From Betaproteobacteria bacterium (lineage in GTDB: Bacteria; Pseudomonadota; Gammaproteobacteria; Burkholderiales; Rhodocyclaceae), in assembly GCA_028065725.1 (NCBI GenBank), contig JAPTVL010000515.1, positions 1 to 10,627 on the forward strand: a stretch of DNA of 10,627 nt, written 5' to 3'. The translations under genes were made by a program, and so were the position numbers. A model generated the notes under the pieces. The model had not been told where the DNA came from, searched no databases, and saw nothing but the letters and a program-made list of their open reading frames with translations. Below are positions 1 to 7,270 of this stretch, piece by piece (the stretch's first letter is position 1; each line of letters begins with the position of its first letter).

Positions 1-227
1 ACCCAGCAGTCCCCTGTGTGCATGCCTGAGACGCCCCAAACGTGTGCCATACTTGCGCTCATGCGGTTGGATTTCCTATCCCCGAGGCCCGGGAAATTGC
101 AGGCCACCTCCTGCAGGCAGATCACATCGACCTCGCCCGCCGCGCGGATGGCCGCCACCGTGCGCGCAAGGTCCACCCTGCCGTCCGCACCGCGGCCCCA
201 CTGGATGTTCCAGGTCAGCAGCCTCAT
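1..227 (-). CDS. Endonuclease/exonuclease/phosphatase (EEP) family protein, N-terminal part
   Basis: This is the start of a metal-dependent phosphoesterase of the EEP fold (exonuclease III/DNase I-like); substrate unknown. The reading frame runs off the left edge after 75 codons. It begins MRLLTWNIQWGRG, which carries the fold's Asn metal/active-site residue (N7). It continues to VICLQEV, which supplies the conserved Gln-Glu pair (Q39, E40, metal ligand). These two motifs at this spacing are diagnostic. The start at 227 is supported by a purine-rich GGCGAGGG stretch upstream. From about residue 49 (bases below about 84) the sequence no longer resembles what I expect of this family, and base composition falls. 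The gene may be interrupted there, or may simply diverge. It is divergent from ttrS and probably unrelated to it. Confidence 0.75.
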   Translation of the reverse strand, partial: MRLLTWNIQWGRGADGRVDLARTVAAIRAAGEVDVICLQEVACNFPGLGDRKSNRMSASMAHVWGVSGMHTGDCW

Positions 228-265
228 GTCGCCCTCGCCTTGTTCATCTCGATCGGGATCATCTT

Positions 266-364
266 ATGGACGGCGTCAAAGATACATCGCCAGATACCGA
301 CACCTCCACCTTGCGGATCGAATTCACGCCCGCCGCAACCGATCCGCGGGCATCCCACGCGTAG
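266..364 (+). CDS. Possible 32-residue small ORF in the ttrS leader
   Basis: A short frame begins ATGGACGGC and ends TAG just before the hairpin at 367-393. It would encode an acidic, Thr/Asp-rich 32-residue peptide with no signal sequence or recognisable domain. Roughly 70% of its third codon positions are G or C, lower than the genes around it, and its ribosome site is weak. On the opposite strand an open frame ends in a TGA overlapping the ATG of the EEP gene (bases 224-227), so this stretch could instead be the end of a gene coupled to the EEP gene. I recognise neither product. It could be a leader peptide, a gene remnant or chance. Confidence 0.18.
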   Translation: MDGVKDTSPDTDTSTLRIEFTPAATDPRASHA

Positions 365-366
365 GC

Positions 367-393
367 CGCGGTGTGCACTTGACGCACACCGCG
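367..393 (+). promoter_or_regulatory. Perfect 10-bp inverted repeat in the ttrS leader
   Basis: CGCGGTGTGC (367-376) and its exact complement GCACACCGCG (384-393) flank the 7-base spacer ACTTGAC. The hairpin sits 20 bases upstream of the proposed ttrS start and two bases after the stop of a small ORF. No T-run follows, so it is not a classical terminator. It could be an mRNA structure limiting ttrS translation, which has a poor ribosome site, or a dyad operator. The repeat is seen; the role is inferred. Confidence 0.5.
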
Positions 394-413
394 CGGCAAG
401 CGATGTTGCGCCG

Positions 414-2306
414 ATGCTTACAGTGATCCGTACGCGCCTTGCCGCGATCGCACTTGCCGTCCTCACCTGTGCCGGCTTCATGCATGCCCATGCGGCCGCC
501 CCCGGGCAGGCGCTGCGCATCGGCGTGCTCGCCTTCCTCGGCTCCGACGCTACCGTGGAAGAATGGTCGCCGGTGGTGCGCAGGCTGCAAGCCGCACTGC
601 CCAGCTACGCCCCTGCCCTCATCCACCTGGACCACGACGGCCTGCGCGAAGCCGCGCGCCGCGGCGAACTGGACTTCATCATCACCAACCCTGGGCATTA
701 CATCGAGCTCGAGGCGGTACTCGGCGCCAGCCGCATCCTCACCCTGGACACGGGCGGCACGCGCGCGCCCGAGCGCGCCCTGGGCTCCGCGGTGATCGTG
801 CCGCTTGCCAGCAGCCTGCACACCCTGGAAGACCTGCGTGGCCGCCGGCTCGCGATCGTCGGCCGTGGCGGATTCGGCGGCTACCAGGTGGCGTGGGGAG
901 AGCTCGATGCGCTCGGCATCGACCCCGAGGCCGAGCTCGCCGAACTGCGCGAGGTCGGCTTCCCGATGGGCGGCGTGATCGATGCGCTCGACGCCGGGCT
1001 GGCCGATGCCGGCGTGATCCGCACTTGCCTGCTCGAGGACCAACCCGAGTGGGCGGCACGCTTCCGGGTGCTGTCGCCGCGCGCCGAGCCGGGTTTTCCG
1101 TGCGCGACGTCGACCCGGCTCTATCCGGACTGGCCGCTCGCCGCGCTGCGCCACACGCCACCCGAACTGTCGCGCATGGTCGCGATCGCGCTGCTCGGCA
1201 TGCGCGCGGACCGCGACGGCATCGCGTGGACCGTGCCTGCCGACTACCAGTCGGTGCATGAACTCTTCCGCCGTCTCGAGATCGGTCCCTACGCCTACCT
1301 GCGCGGGCCCACGCTGATGGTGCTGGCCGAGCGCTACTGGCCCTGGGTGGGCGGCTTCGCGCTGCTGATCCTGAGCTGGATCCTGTACACCGTGCGTGTG
1401 GAATACCTCGTGCAGACCCGCACCGCCGCGCTGCGCGAGGCGCTCGCCGCGCGCGAGGCGATGGCGGCGCGCATGCGCGGCGCGCAGGAGCAGGCCGAGC
1501 ACATGTCGCGCCTGTCGGTGCTCGGCGAGCTGTCAGGCACGCTCGCGCACGAGCTCAACCAGCCGCTGGCCGCGATCACCAACTACGCCAACAGCCTCAC
1601 CCGCCGCGCCGACCACCAGCGCCTGACCGAGGCCGCGGTGCGCGAGGCCGCCAGCGAGATCACCGGCCAGGCCGAGCGCGCCGCCGGCATCCTCGGGCGC
1701 ATCCGCAGCTTCGCCCGCAAACGCACCGCCAGCCGCGAGCGCGTGGCGCCGCGCGAGCTGGTCGACGAGGCCGTCACCCTGTTTCGCGGCATGCTCGCGC
1801 AGGCGCCGCCGGTCGCGGTCGACGACGCCCTGCCCGCCGGCACGCTGATCGACGCCGACCGCCTGCAGATCCAGCAGGTGCTGCTCAACCTGTTGAAGAA
1901 CGCCTGGGACGCCAGCCGCGGCCTGGCGCCCGCGCGCCAGCGCATCGACATCCGGCTCGAGGCCGCGGCAGGCAACCTGCGCATCCTGGTCCGCGACTAC
2001 GGCAGCGGGCTCGATCGGACCGCGCGCGCGCAGTTGTTCGAGTCCTTCTTCACCACCAAGGCCGACGGGCTCGGGCTCGGGCTGTCGATCTGCCGCAGCA
2101 TCGCCGAGGCCCACGGTGGCCGGCTCACGGCGGCGGCTTGCGACGACCCGTCCGACGCATCGCCCGCGGCACCTACCGGCTCACCTCCCGCCTCACCTCC
2201 CACCGCCGCACAGCACGTCGGCGCCGTTGGCGCGCTGTTCATCCTCAGCCTGCCGCTTGCGGCTTCCGCACAACGCCCGACGCGCACCGGCACGCCCACC
2301 GCATAA
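414..2306 (+). CDS. ttrS: Tetrathionate sensor histidine kinase TtrS
   Basis: TtrS is a membrane-bound sensor kinase that detects tetrathionate in the periplasm and phosphorylates TtrR. The 630-residue product starts with a signal peptide (about 1-29, ending AHAAA). A PhnD-like periplasmic-binding domain follows (about 32-305), then one membrane segment (about 309-329) and a coiled linker. The HisKA dimerisation helix has H-box HELNQPLAAI with phosphorylated H379. The ATPase domain shows the N box (N492, N496), G1 DYGSGLD (D528) and G2 GLGLGLS (from G552). A Pro/Ser/Ala-rich stretch of about 25 residues (about 575-600) separates the G2 helix from the last strand (GALFILSLPLA), which is unusual. 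I chose the ATG at 414 because it directly precedes the signal peptide; its ribosome site is weak, and GTG at 423 is an alternative. ttrR follows after 9 bases. The function call rests on the architecture and on the adjacent ttrR and ttrBCA. Confidence 0.88.
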   Translation: MLTVIRTRLAAIALAVLTCAGFMHAHAAAPGQALRIGVLAFLGSDATVEEWSPVVRRLQAALPSYAPALIHLDHDGLREAARRGELDFIITNPGHYIELEAVLGASRILTLDTGGTRAPERALGSAVIVPLASSLHTLEDLRGRRLAIVGRGGFGGYQVAWGELDALGIDPEAELAELREVGFPMGGVIDALDAGLADAGVIRTCLLEDQPEWAARFRVLSPRAEPGFPCATSTRLYPDWPLAALRHTPPELSRMVAIALLGMRADRDGIAWTVPADYQSVHELFRRLEIGPYAYLRGPTLMVLAERYWPWVGGFALLILSWILYTVRVEYLVQTRTAALREALAAREAMAARMRGAQEQAEHMSRLSVLGELSGTLAHELNQPLAAITNYANSLTRRADHQRLTEAAVREAASEITGQAERAAGILGRIRSFARKRTASRERVAPRELVDEAVTLFRGMLAQAPPVAVDDALPAGTLIDADRLQIQQVLLNLLKNAWDASRGLAPARQRIDIRLEAAAGNLRILVRDYGSGLDRTARAQLFESFFTTKADGLGLGLSICRSIAEAHGGRLTAAACDDPSDASPAAPTGSPPASPPTAAQHVGAVGALFILSLPLAASAQRPTRTGTPTA

Positions 2307-2315
2307 GAACTCGCC

Positions 2316-2945
2316 ATGACCCCGACCGAAGACCTCCTGATCCACGTCATCGACGACGACGCCGCCTTTCGCCGCTCGCTGGTGTTCCTGCTCGAATCCA
2401 TGGGCTGGACGGTGGCGAGCCACGCCTCGGCCGAGGACTTCCTCGCCGCCGCGCCCGAGCCCGCCACCGCCGCCTGCCTGGTGCTCGACATCCGCATGCC
2501 GATGATGAGCGGGCTGGAACTGCAACAGGTGCTGCGCCAGCGCGGCTGGGAGGTGCCGATCGTGTTCATCACCGGCCACGGCGACGTCGAACTGGCGGTG
2601 CAGGCGATGAAGCACGGCGCCTGCGACTTCCTCGAGAAGCCCTTCAAGGACCAGGCCCTGATCGACGCGGTGGGGCGCGCGGTGAAGCTGGGGTGCGAGG
2701 CGCGGGCGCGCACTGCGCGCTGCGGCGAGGCCAGGGCCCTGCTCGACCGCCTGTCGCCGCGGGAGCTGGAGGTGGCGCGCCTGGTGGCGCTGGGCCTGCC
2801 GAACAAGCTGGTCGGGCGCGAGCTCGACATCAGCGAGAAGACGGTGCATGTGCACCGCCATCACGTGATGGAGAAAACAGAGCTCGGCAGCGCCGCGGAA
2901 CTCGCGCGGCTCATGCTCAAGGCCGATCCGAACGCGCTTGATTGA
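2316..2945 (+). CDS. ttrR: Response regulator TtrR (FixJ/NarL type)
   Basis: TtrR is the cytoplasmic DNA-binding partner of TtrS and is expected to activate the reductase operon when phosphorylated. The 209-residue protein has a receiver domain (about 7-122) with acidic pocket D13-D15, phosphoacceptor D58 in LVLDIRMP, switch T86 and K108 in EKPF. A LuxR/FixJ-type helix-turn-helix follows (about 145-200), with LSPRELEVARLV and the recognition region SEKTVHVHRHHVMEK. Both domains are full length for the family. The gene starts 9 bases after ttrS and is almost certainly co-transcribed with it. It converges with ttrA on the opposite strand, with the shared terminator just past its stop. Its DNA target is not shown by the sequence; the repeats upstream of ttrB are candidates. 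Without the neighbours it could only be called a FixJ-like regulator. Confidence 0.9.
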   Translation: MTPTEDLLIHVIDDDAAFRRSLVFLLESMGWTVASHASAEDFLAAAPEPATAACLVLDIRMPMMSGLELQQVLRQRGWEVPIVFITGHGDVELAVQAMKHGACDFLEKPFKDQALIDAVGRAVKLGCEARARTARCGEARALLDRLSPRELEVARLVALGLPNKLVGRELDISEKTVHVHRHHVMEKTELGSAAELARLMLKADPNALD

Positions 2946-2967
2946 GGTCCCGACAAATGGTCGCCTC

Positions 2968-2994
2968 AAAAGAAAGCCCCGCGCGTGGCGGGGC
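2968..2994 (-). terminator. Rho-independent terminator of the ttrBCA operon, between convergent units
   Basis: GCCCCGC (2976-2982) and GCGGGGC (2988-2994) form a perfect 7-bp stem with a 5-base loop. Read on the - strand, the stem is followed by TTTCTTTT, a proper U-tract, so it should end transcription from ttrA, whose stop lies about 30 bases earlier. On the + strand the stem is followed by GAAAAG with no U-run, so it should be a weaker stop for ttrR. Confidence 0.85.
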
Positions 2995-3026
2995 GAAAAG
3001 GCTTCACATGCATTCGTAACGACTGC

Positions 3027-6000
3027 TCATATGCGCATAAGTTTCGCAGGCAGTCCATTTCGCACCGAGGCGCCAGAGACGGTATCGACCCAGGTCGCGC
3101 GGTCACCGCGGGTCGGGTCGGTCAGTCCCACATCGTTGAGGTTGACTCCGGCCGACAGCTCCGGCCGCGAAGGCTGACTGTCCTGACCGATGCGGTGCGC
3201 ACGGGCGCCGAGTTCCCGGTGGCCGAATCCGTGCTCCACCGCGATCACGCCCCGCATGACGCCGTAATGAACCACCACCGTGCAACGCGCGGCACCGCCC
3301 GGAGTCGCAAGCCATGCGGTATCGCCCGACGCGAGTCCGGCGGCCGTGGCATCGTCCGGATGCACGATCACCGGGTTGTGCGGATGCAGTTGCGTGATCG
3401 GCGTGGCGATGCTGTAGGAGTTCTGCAGCGCCGACTTGAAGCTGCAGGCGAGCAACGGCCAGTCCGCCTCTTTATGAATCGCTCGCATTGGCGTGCCGTC
3501 GCTGAAGGCCGGGACCTGCCAGGTGGCGCAACCGGAGTAGCGCTGGCCGGTGAGCGCGTTACGGCTGCCACCGAGATGCTCGCTCCACAGCCACAAGGTG
3601 TTGCGGAAGCGGTGAGTCTGCCAGTCCGGATGCGCGGCGTCCTGCGCCTGGGCTGCCGGCTGATAGCGTCCGCCACGCGTGTAGAGCAGCGCGACCCGGC
3701 GCCATTCCTCCGGCTTGAGCGTCGTCTCGAGCTGCGTCCGGATGCGTTCGACCCCGGTCAGCATCATGTCCTCGTCGCTCGCCTCGCCCACCGGCTCGCC
3801 GGCGTACGCGACGTTCGCGCCGGCGCGCAGATACCAGTGCTCCGGGCGCTCCAGCGGGTGCATGTTGCCGTCGGCGTCGGCAATCGCCTCGGGACCGAAT
3901 CCCGGCAGCTCCATGGCCTTGGCCAGCGCCATGACGAAGGTTTCCATGCCGATCGGCTGGCCATCGGGCGTTTTCGCGGCACGCGGCTCGATCACCGGCC
4001 AGCGCGCGGTAATCATCCGCGTCGGCACGCCGTTCCAGGCGCCGGCCCAGCCCCAGCTCTCGTACATCATCGAGTCCGGCACGATGTAGTCGGCGAAGGC
4101 GTTGCTCTCGTTGATGAGACCGTCTATCGAAATGATCAGCGGCAGCCTGTTCGGGTCGGCAAGTTCCTCGCCGAAGCGTTCGCGCAGGCCCGGGATGCCG
4201 TAGAGCGGGTTGGCCATCCACAGGATCAGCGCCTTGAGGCTGTAGGGGTAGCCGCTGAACATGCTGGGGAAGAACTCGGTTGCGAGCCCGGGCGCCGCCG
4301 GGTACCACTGGTCCTCGGCCGGATACGGCTTGCCGGCCTCGAGCTTGCGCGCGAATTCGGCGGTGCGCTCATAGGGCATGTTGCGTCCGAGTGGCGTGCC
4401 ACGCGGCAGGATGCGGCCGGGGAAGTTCACCAGGTCGTAGCGCGGACCCGGGGCAGCGTGCGGAAAGCCGCCGCCGTTCATCACGAAGCCACCCTTCCAG
4501 TTCAGATTGCCGATCAGCGTGTTGAGCGTGACCACCGCAAAGGCGTTGTAGAAACCCGAGCCGGACATCATGCCGCCATGCGCAATCGCGCATGCCTTGC
4601 GTCCGTGGCTGGTGAAGGCTTCCGCGAGTCCCGCGATGGTCTCGGCCGGCACGCCACAGTCGGCGGCATATTCGGCCAGCGTCTTCGCCATCGCGGTCGC
4701 GCGCAGCTCGCGGTAGCCGGTGCTGACACGGACTTCACGATCGCCGGCCGGGACCACGGTATCCACATCAAGTGGTGCCGGTCCAGTCGCCTCCGCCACC
4801 GGCATCGGTTTGCCGTCCGCGCCCATGACCAGATAGGGGTCGGCTTCGCTGTATCGTTCTGCGCCTTCGGGCAAGGCGAGGCCGATGTCCGAACCGCGCA
4901 GGCAGCGCCCCTCGCGCGGATGGCCGGGTTCGACGATGATGAGCCAGCTCGCGTTGCTGAACGAGGGCTCGCCATTGGCTTCGGCGATCTCGATGCTCGG
5001 ATTGGCAAGGTAGGCGGTATTGACCCGCTCGTGCTCGAACATCCAGCGCATCATGCCCATCAACAACGCACCATCCGTACCGGGCCGGATCGGCAACCAG
5101 CGGCCCTGCTCGGCCGAGGCAAGGTTGTCGGCATTGGTCAGCATCGGGTCGACGACGACATACTCCAGTCGGCCATCCGCACGTCCCTCGGCGAGCAACT
5201 GACCGGTGCGCTTGAACGGATTACCGGCGTTACCCGGTGCGGTGCCGATGAACAGCACAAACTCGGCATTGGCCAGATCCGGCCTGCCGTGCGGCATGGT
5301 GCGGTGGTCGCCGAACAAGGCGCCCGAACCGGAGCGGTACGAGCCACCGCAGTAGGAGCCGTGGCCGACATAATTCTGCGTGCCGTAGGCTTGCTGCCAG
5401 AAGCGGCGCCCGAGCAGATCGCGGCCATCATTGACGCTGACGATGTGCCCGACCTGGTTCACTTTGGGGCCGAACGCCGGATTGTCCGGGTCGATCGGCG
5501 TTTCCAGATCACGCAGCGCGCGCAGACCATCGACGTGGCCTTCGCCAAACAAGTCACCGCCCTCGACCACTTCCCTGACCAGTTGCTCCAGCGAAATCGG
5601 CTCCCACTCGCCCGAATTTCGCGGTCCGACGCGCTTCATTGGTGTCAGCACACGAAACGGCGAATCGACCTGCGCCAGCGCGGCATTGCCACGGCCGCAA
5701 GTGGTCGAGCGCCCGGCCAGACCTTGGTCCTGAAAGCGCGACAGCGCGACGAAGCTCTCTTTCACCGATGCCGTCATCGGCAGGTGCGGTTCGGTGGACA
5801 GCGGATTGTATGGGTTGCCGGCGACACGCAAGACCTTGCCCGTGGTTTTGTCCACCCTCACCCGCACGCCGCACAGCGTCGTGCAGCCAAGGCAGGCGGT
5901 GTAGCTCACCTGCTGGTTCGGATTGGCGTGAAACGCACCGTCGGCGTCGACGCGAAACTCCGGTTCGAGTGCGCGGCCATGGATGTTATGCGCATCGTCC

Positions 6001-6107
6001 GGGGTACCGGCAAAGGCGTCGGCCATGCGGCCGAAGGTTTGGGAAAAACCGGCTGCAAATGCGGCCAGACCACCGGCTGCAATCAGTTCGCGACGTTGGA
6101 CTTTCAT
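3027..6107 (-). CDS. ttrA: Tetrathionate reductase catalytic subunit TtrA (molybdopterin)
   Basis: TtrA is the periplasmic Mo-bis-MGD subunit that reduces tetrathionate to thiosulfate. The product is 1026 residues, close to the roughly 1020 of the Salmonella enzyme. A Tat signal opens it (R5-R6 in QRRELIAAGG, then a hydrophobic Ala/Gly run). A [4Fe-4S] site follows: C72, C75, C79 and a distant C137. C253 in GHGSYCGGSYRSG is the expected cysteine ligand to Mo. The C-terminus (about 900 onward) is the usual dinucleotide-binding barrel, ending in VSGASVRNGLP. The start at 6107 has AAGGAG seven bases upstream and places the Tat motif correctly. It is the last gene of ttrBCA. Base composition is visibly less GC-rich than in ttrSR. 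Related enzymes of this clade reduce selenate or arsenate; the adjacent ttrSR and the subunit set favour tetrathionate, but substrate is inferred. Confidence 0.92.
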   Translation of the reverse strand: MKVQRRELIAAGGLAAFAAGFSQTFGRMADAFAGTPDDAHNIHGRALEPEFRVDADGAFHANPNQQVSYTACLGCTTLCGVRVRVDKTTGKVLRVAGNPYNPLSTEPHLPMTASVKESFVALSRFQDQGLAGRSTTCGRGNAALAQVDSPFRVLTPMKRVGPRNSGEWEPISLEQLVREVVEGGDLFGEGHVDGLRALRDLETPIDPDNPAFGPKVNQVGHIVSVNDGRDLLGRRFWQQAYGTQNYVGHGSYCGGSYRSGSGALFGDHRTMPHGRPDLANAEFVLFIGTAPGNAGNPFKRTGQLLAEGRADGRLEYVVVDPMLTNADNLASAEQGRWLPIRPGTDGALLMGMMRWMFEHERVNTAYLANPSIEIAEANGEPSFSNASWLIIVEPGHPREGRCLRGSDIGLALPEGAERYSEADPYLVMGADGKPMPVAEATGPAPLDVDTVVPAGDREVRVSTGYRELRATAMAKTLAEYAADCGVPAETIAGLAEAFTSHGRKACAIAHGGMMSGSGFYNAFAVVTLNTLIGNLNWKGGFVMNGGGFPHAAPGPRYDLVNFPGRILPRGTPLGRNMPYERTAEFARKLEAGKPYPAEDQWYPAAPGLATEFFPSMFSGYPYSLKALILWMANPLYGIPGLRERFGEELADPNRLPLIISIDGLINESNAFADYIVPDSMMYESWGWAGAWNGVPTRMITARWPVIEPRAAKTPDGQPIGMETFVMALAKAMELPGFGPEAIADADGNMHPLERPEHWYLRAGANVAYAGEPVGEASDEDMMLTGVERIRTQLETTLKPEEWRRVALLYTRGGRYQPAAQAQDAAHPDWQTHRFRNTLWLWSEHLGGSRNALTGQRYSGCATWQVPAFSDGTPMRAIHKEADWPLLACSFKSALQNSYSIATPITQLHPHNPVIVHPDDATAAGLASGDTAWLATPGGAARCTVVVHYGVMRGVIAVEHGFGHRELGARAHRIGQDSQPSRPELSAGVNLNDVGLTDPTRGDRATWVDTVSGASVRNGLPAKLMRI

Positions 6108-6122
6108 GATTGTTCTCCTTGC

Positions 6123-6153
6123 GCCGCACCCGTCGTCGATCGACCGGTGCGGC
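6123..6153 (-). other. Intercistronic stem-loop between ttrC and ttrA
   Basis: GCCGCACC (6123-6130) and GGTGCGGC (6146-6153) form a perfect 8-bp stem; the 15-base loop holds the palindrome GTCGATCGAC. It fills most of the 53-base gap between ttrC and ttrA and ends just before the ttrA Shine-Dalgarno (6115-6120). No U-run follows, so it is not a terminator. It could mark an RNA processing or stability site that sets the ratio of the subunits. The structure is seen; the role is inferred. Confidence 0.5.
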
Positions 6154-6160
6154 AAATGAT

Positions 6161-7258
6161 TCAGACGCCCTGATGGTCTTTGGCGGCAAGACGGTCGAGA
6201 GGCAGCAACGTGGTGATCAGCACCAGGATGAACACCCACAATCCGGCGGTACCGATGATGCCCATCAAACCTTCGGGCCCAAGCGGTAGCTGATACGTAT
6301 AGAAGCCCGCGCCGGTCTTCGGCACTTCCTGGCCGCCGATGAAGATCGTCCAGCGCATCATCCATGCCGAGTGCAGCGCCAGCAGGCCGATCAACAAGCC
6401 GGAGCCGGGCCGCTTCCACGCCAGCACAAACGTCAGCACGCTGGCGCCGACCGCCCACACCGCGGTGAGTTGCCACGTTGTTGAAGGCGCAAGCTGGGCG
6501 AGCGCCTCGGCATGCACCGGAGCCAGCCCGGTCAAGCCCAGCGCGAGCCAGACCGCACCGACACCGAGCGCGAGCAGTTGCGTCAGCGCAAGCGCAGTCG
6601 CAAGGCGTGAAACGTTTGCATTGTCCCAGCGTGACGGCCCGAAGCGGTTGAACAGCAGCGTCAGACCGATACCACCGGCAATCGCGGTAACGAAGAACTG
6701 GATCGGCAGCAGTGGCGTGTGCCAAAGCGGCCGGGCACGCACCACCATGACCTCGGCCCCGGTGTACAAAGCCACCAGCGCTGCACCAACAAAGGCCACC
6801 AACGCGGCACCCACAAGCGCCCGCCGGCTTTCCAGACCGCCATAGGCCAGCATGCGCGCCAGGCTGGCAAGACGCCCGCCCTCACGCGCATGGGCAGCCA
6901 ACTGGGGACGAAACGCGAGCCACGCGAACAACAGCAGACCGCCGAGATACAGCGGAATGAAGAACGCACCCCACGACATCCACGAGCTCGGTGTGAAATG
7001 CGTGTAGAAGTGCCAGAAACGGCCAGGCTGATGCAGATCGGCAAGCAGCGCGACCGGAGCGGTCAGGCCGCACACCAGTGCACCGAGCAACGCCATGCGG
7101 GAAATGCCCTCCCAGTGGGGGCGACGAAACACGATCCCCGGCAAAGCAAGCAGAAAGGCGCCGTAAGACAGCCCGATGAGAAAAAAGTAGGACACCACCC
7201 ACGGCAGCCAGGCGACTTCATGGCTGACGTTGATGATTTCGACGATAAGCGGATTCAT
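6161..7258 (-). CDS. ttrC: Tetrathionate reductase membrane subunit TtrC (NrfD/PsrC family)
   Basis: TtrC anchors the reductase in the cytoplasmic membrane and oxidises quinol, passing electrons to TtrB. The 365-residue protein is very hydrophobic, with about nine membrane segments (first at about 19-42, last at about 335-350) and short basic loops. This is the layout of the NrfD/PsrC family, whose members carry no haem or Fe-S cofactor. The polar stretch with RWTIFIGGQEVPKTG near residue 310 precedes the last helix. The start at 7258 has AAGGAG eight bases upstream; that site overlaps the TAA stop of ttrB, so the two genes are probably translationally coupled. A 53-base gap with a stem-loop separates it from ttrA. 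The family is certain; the ttr assignment comes from the operon. Confidence 0.9.
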   Translation of the reverse strand: MNPLIVEIINVSHEVAWLPWVVSYFFLIGLSYGAFLLALPGIVFRRPHWEGISRMALLGALVCGLTAPVALLADLHQPGRFWHFYTHFTPSSWMSWGAFFIPLYLGGLLLFAWLAFRPQLAAHAREGGRLASLARMLAYGGLESRRALVGAALVAFVGAALVALYTGAEVMVVRARPLWHTPLLPIQFFVTAIAGGIGLTLLFNRFGPSRWDNANVSRLATALALTQLLALGVGAVWLALGLTGLAPVHAEALAQLAPSTTWQLTAVWAVGASVLTFVLAWKRPGSGLLIGLLALHSAWMMRWTIFIGGQEVPKTGAGFYTYQLPLGPEGLMGIIGTAGLWVFILVLITTLLPLDRLAAKDHQGV

Positions 7259-7270
7259 GGTGATGACTCC

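Noticed and set aside
1..10. The first ten bases, ACCCAGCAGT, recur inside the nrdJ-like gene near 10418
   Set aside because: Ten bases is too short to claim a repeat joining the two ends; the flanking bases differ.
42..413. Upstream in-frame extension of ttrS to base 42
   Set aside because: It would overlap the EEP gene on the other strand and place 124 unrelated residues before a clear signal peptide at 414.
2985..6173. Very long + strand open frame (over 1000 codons) antisense to ttrA
   Set aside because: It mirrors the codon structure of ttrA in GC-rich DNA and encodes an Arg/His-rich sequence with no recognisable domain. ttrA on the other strand has every cofactor motif and a good ribosome site.
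6108..6725. Upstream extension of ttrA into ttrC
   Set aside because: The frame stays open, but the Tat signal and the AAGGAG site fix the start at 6107; the extension is antiparallel-free shadow of ttrC coding sequence.
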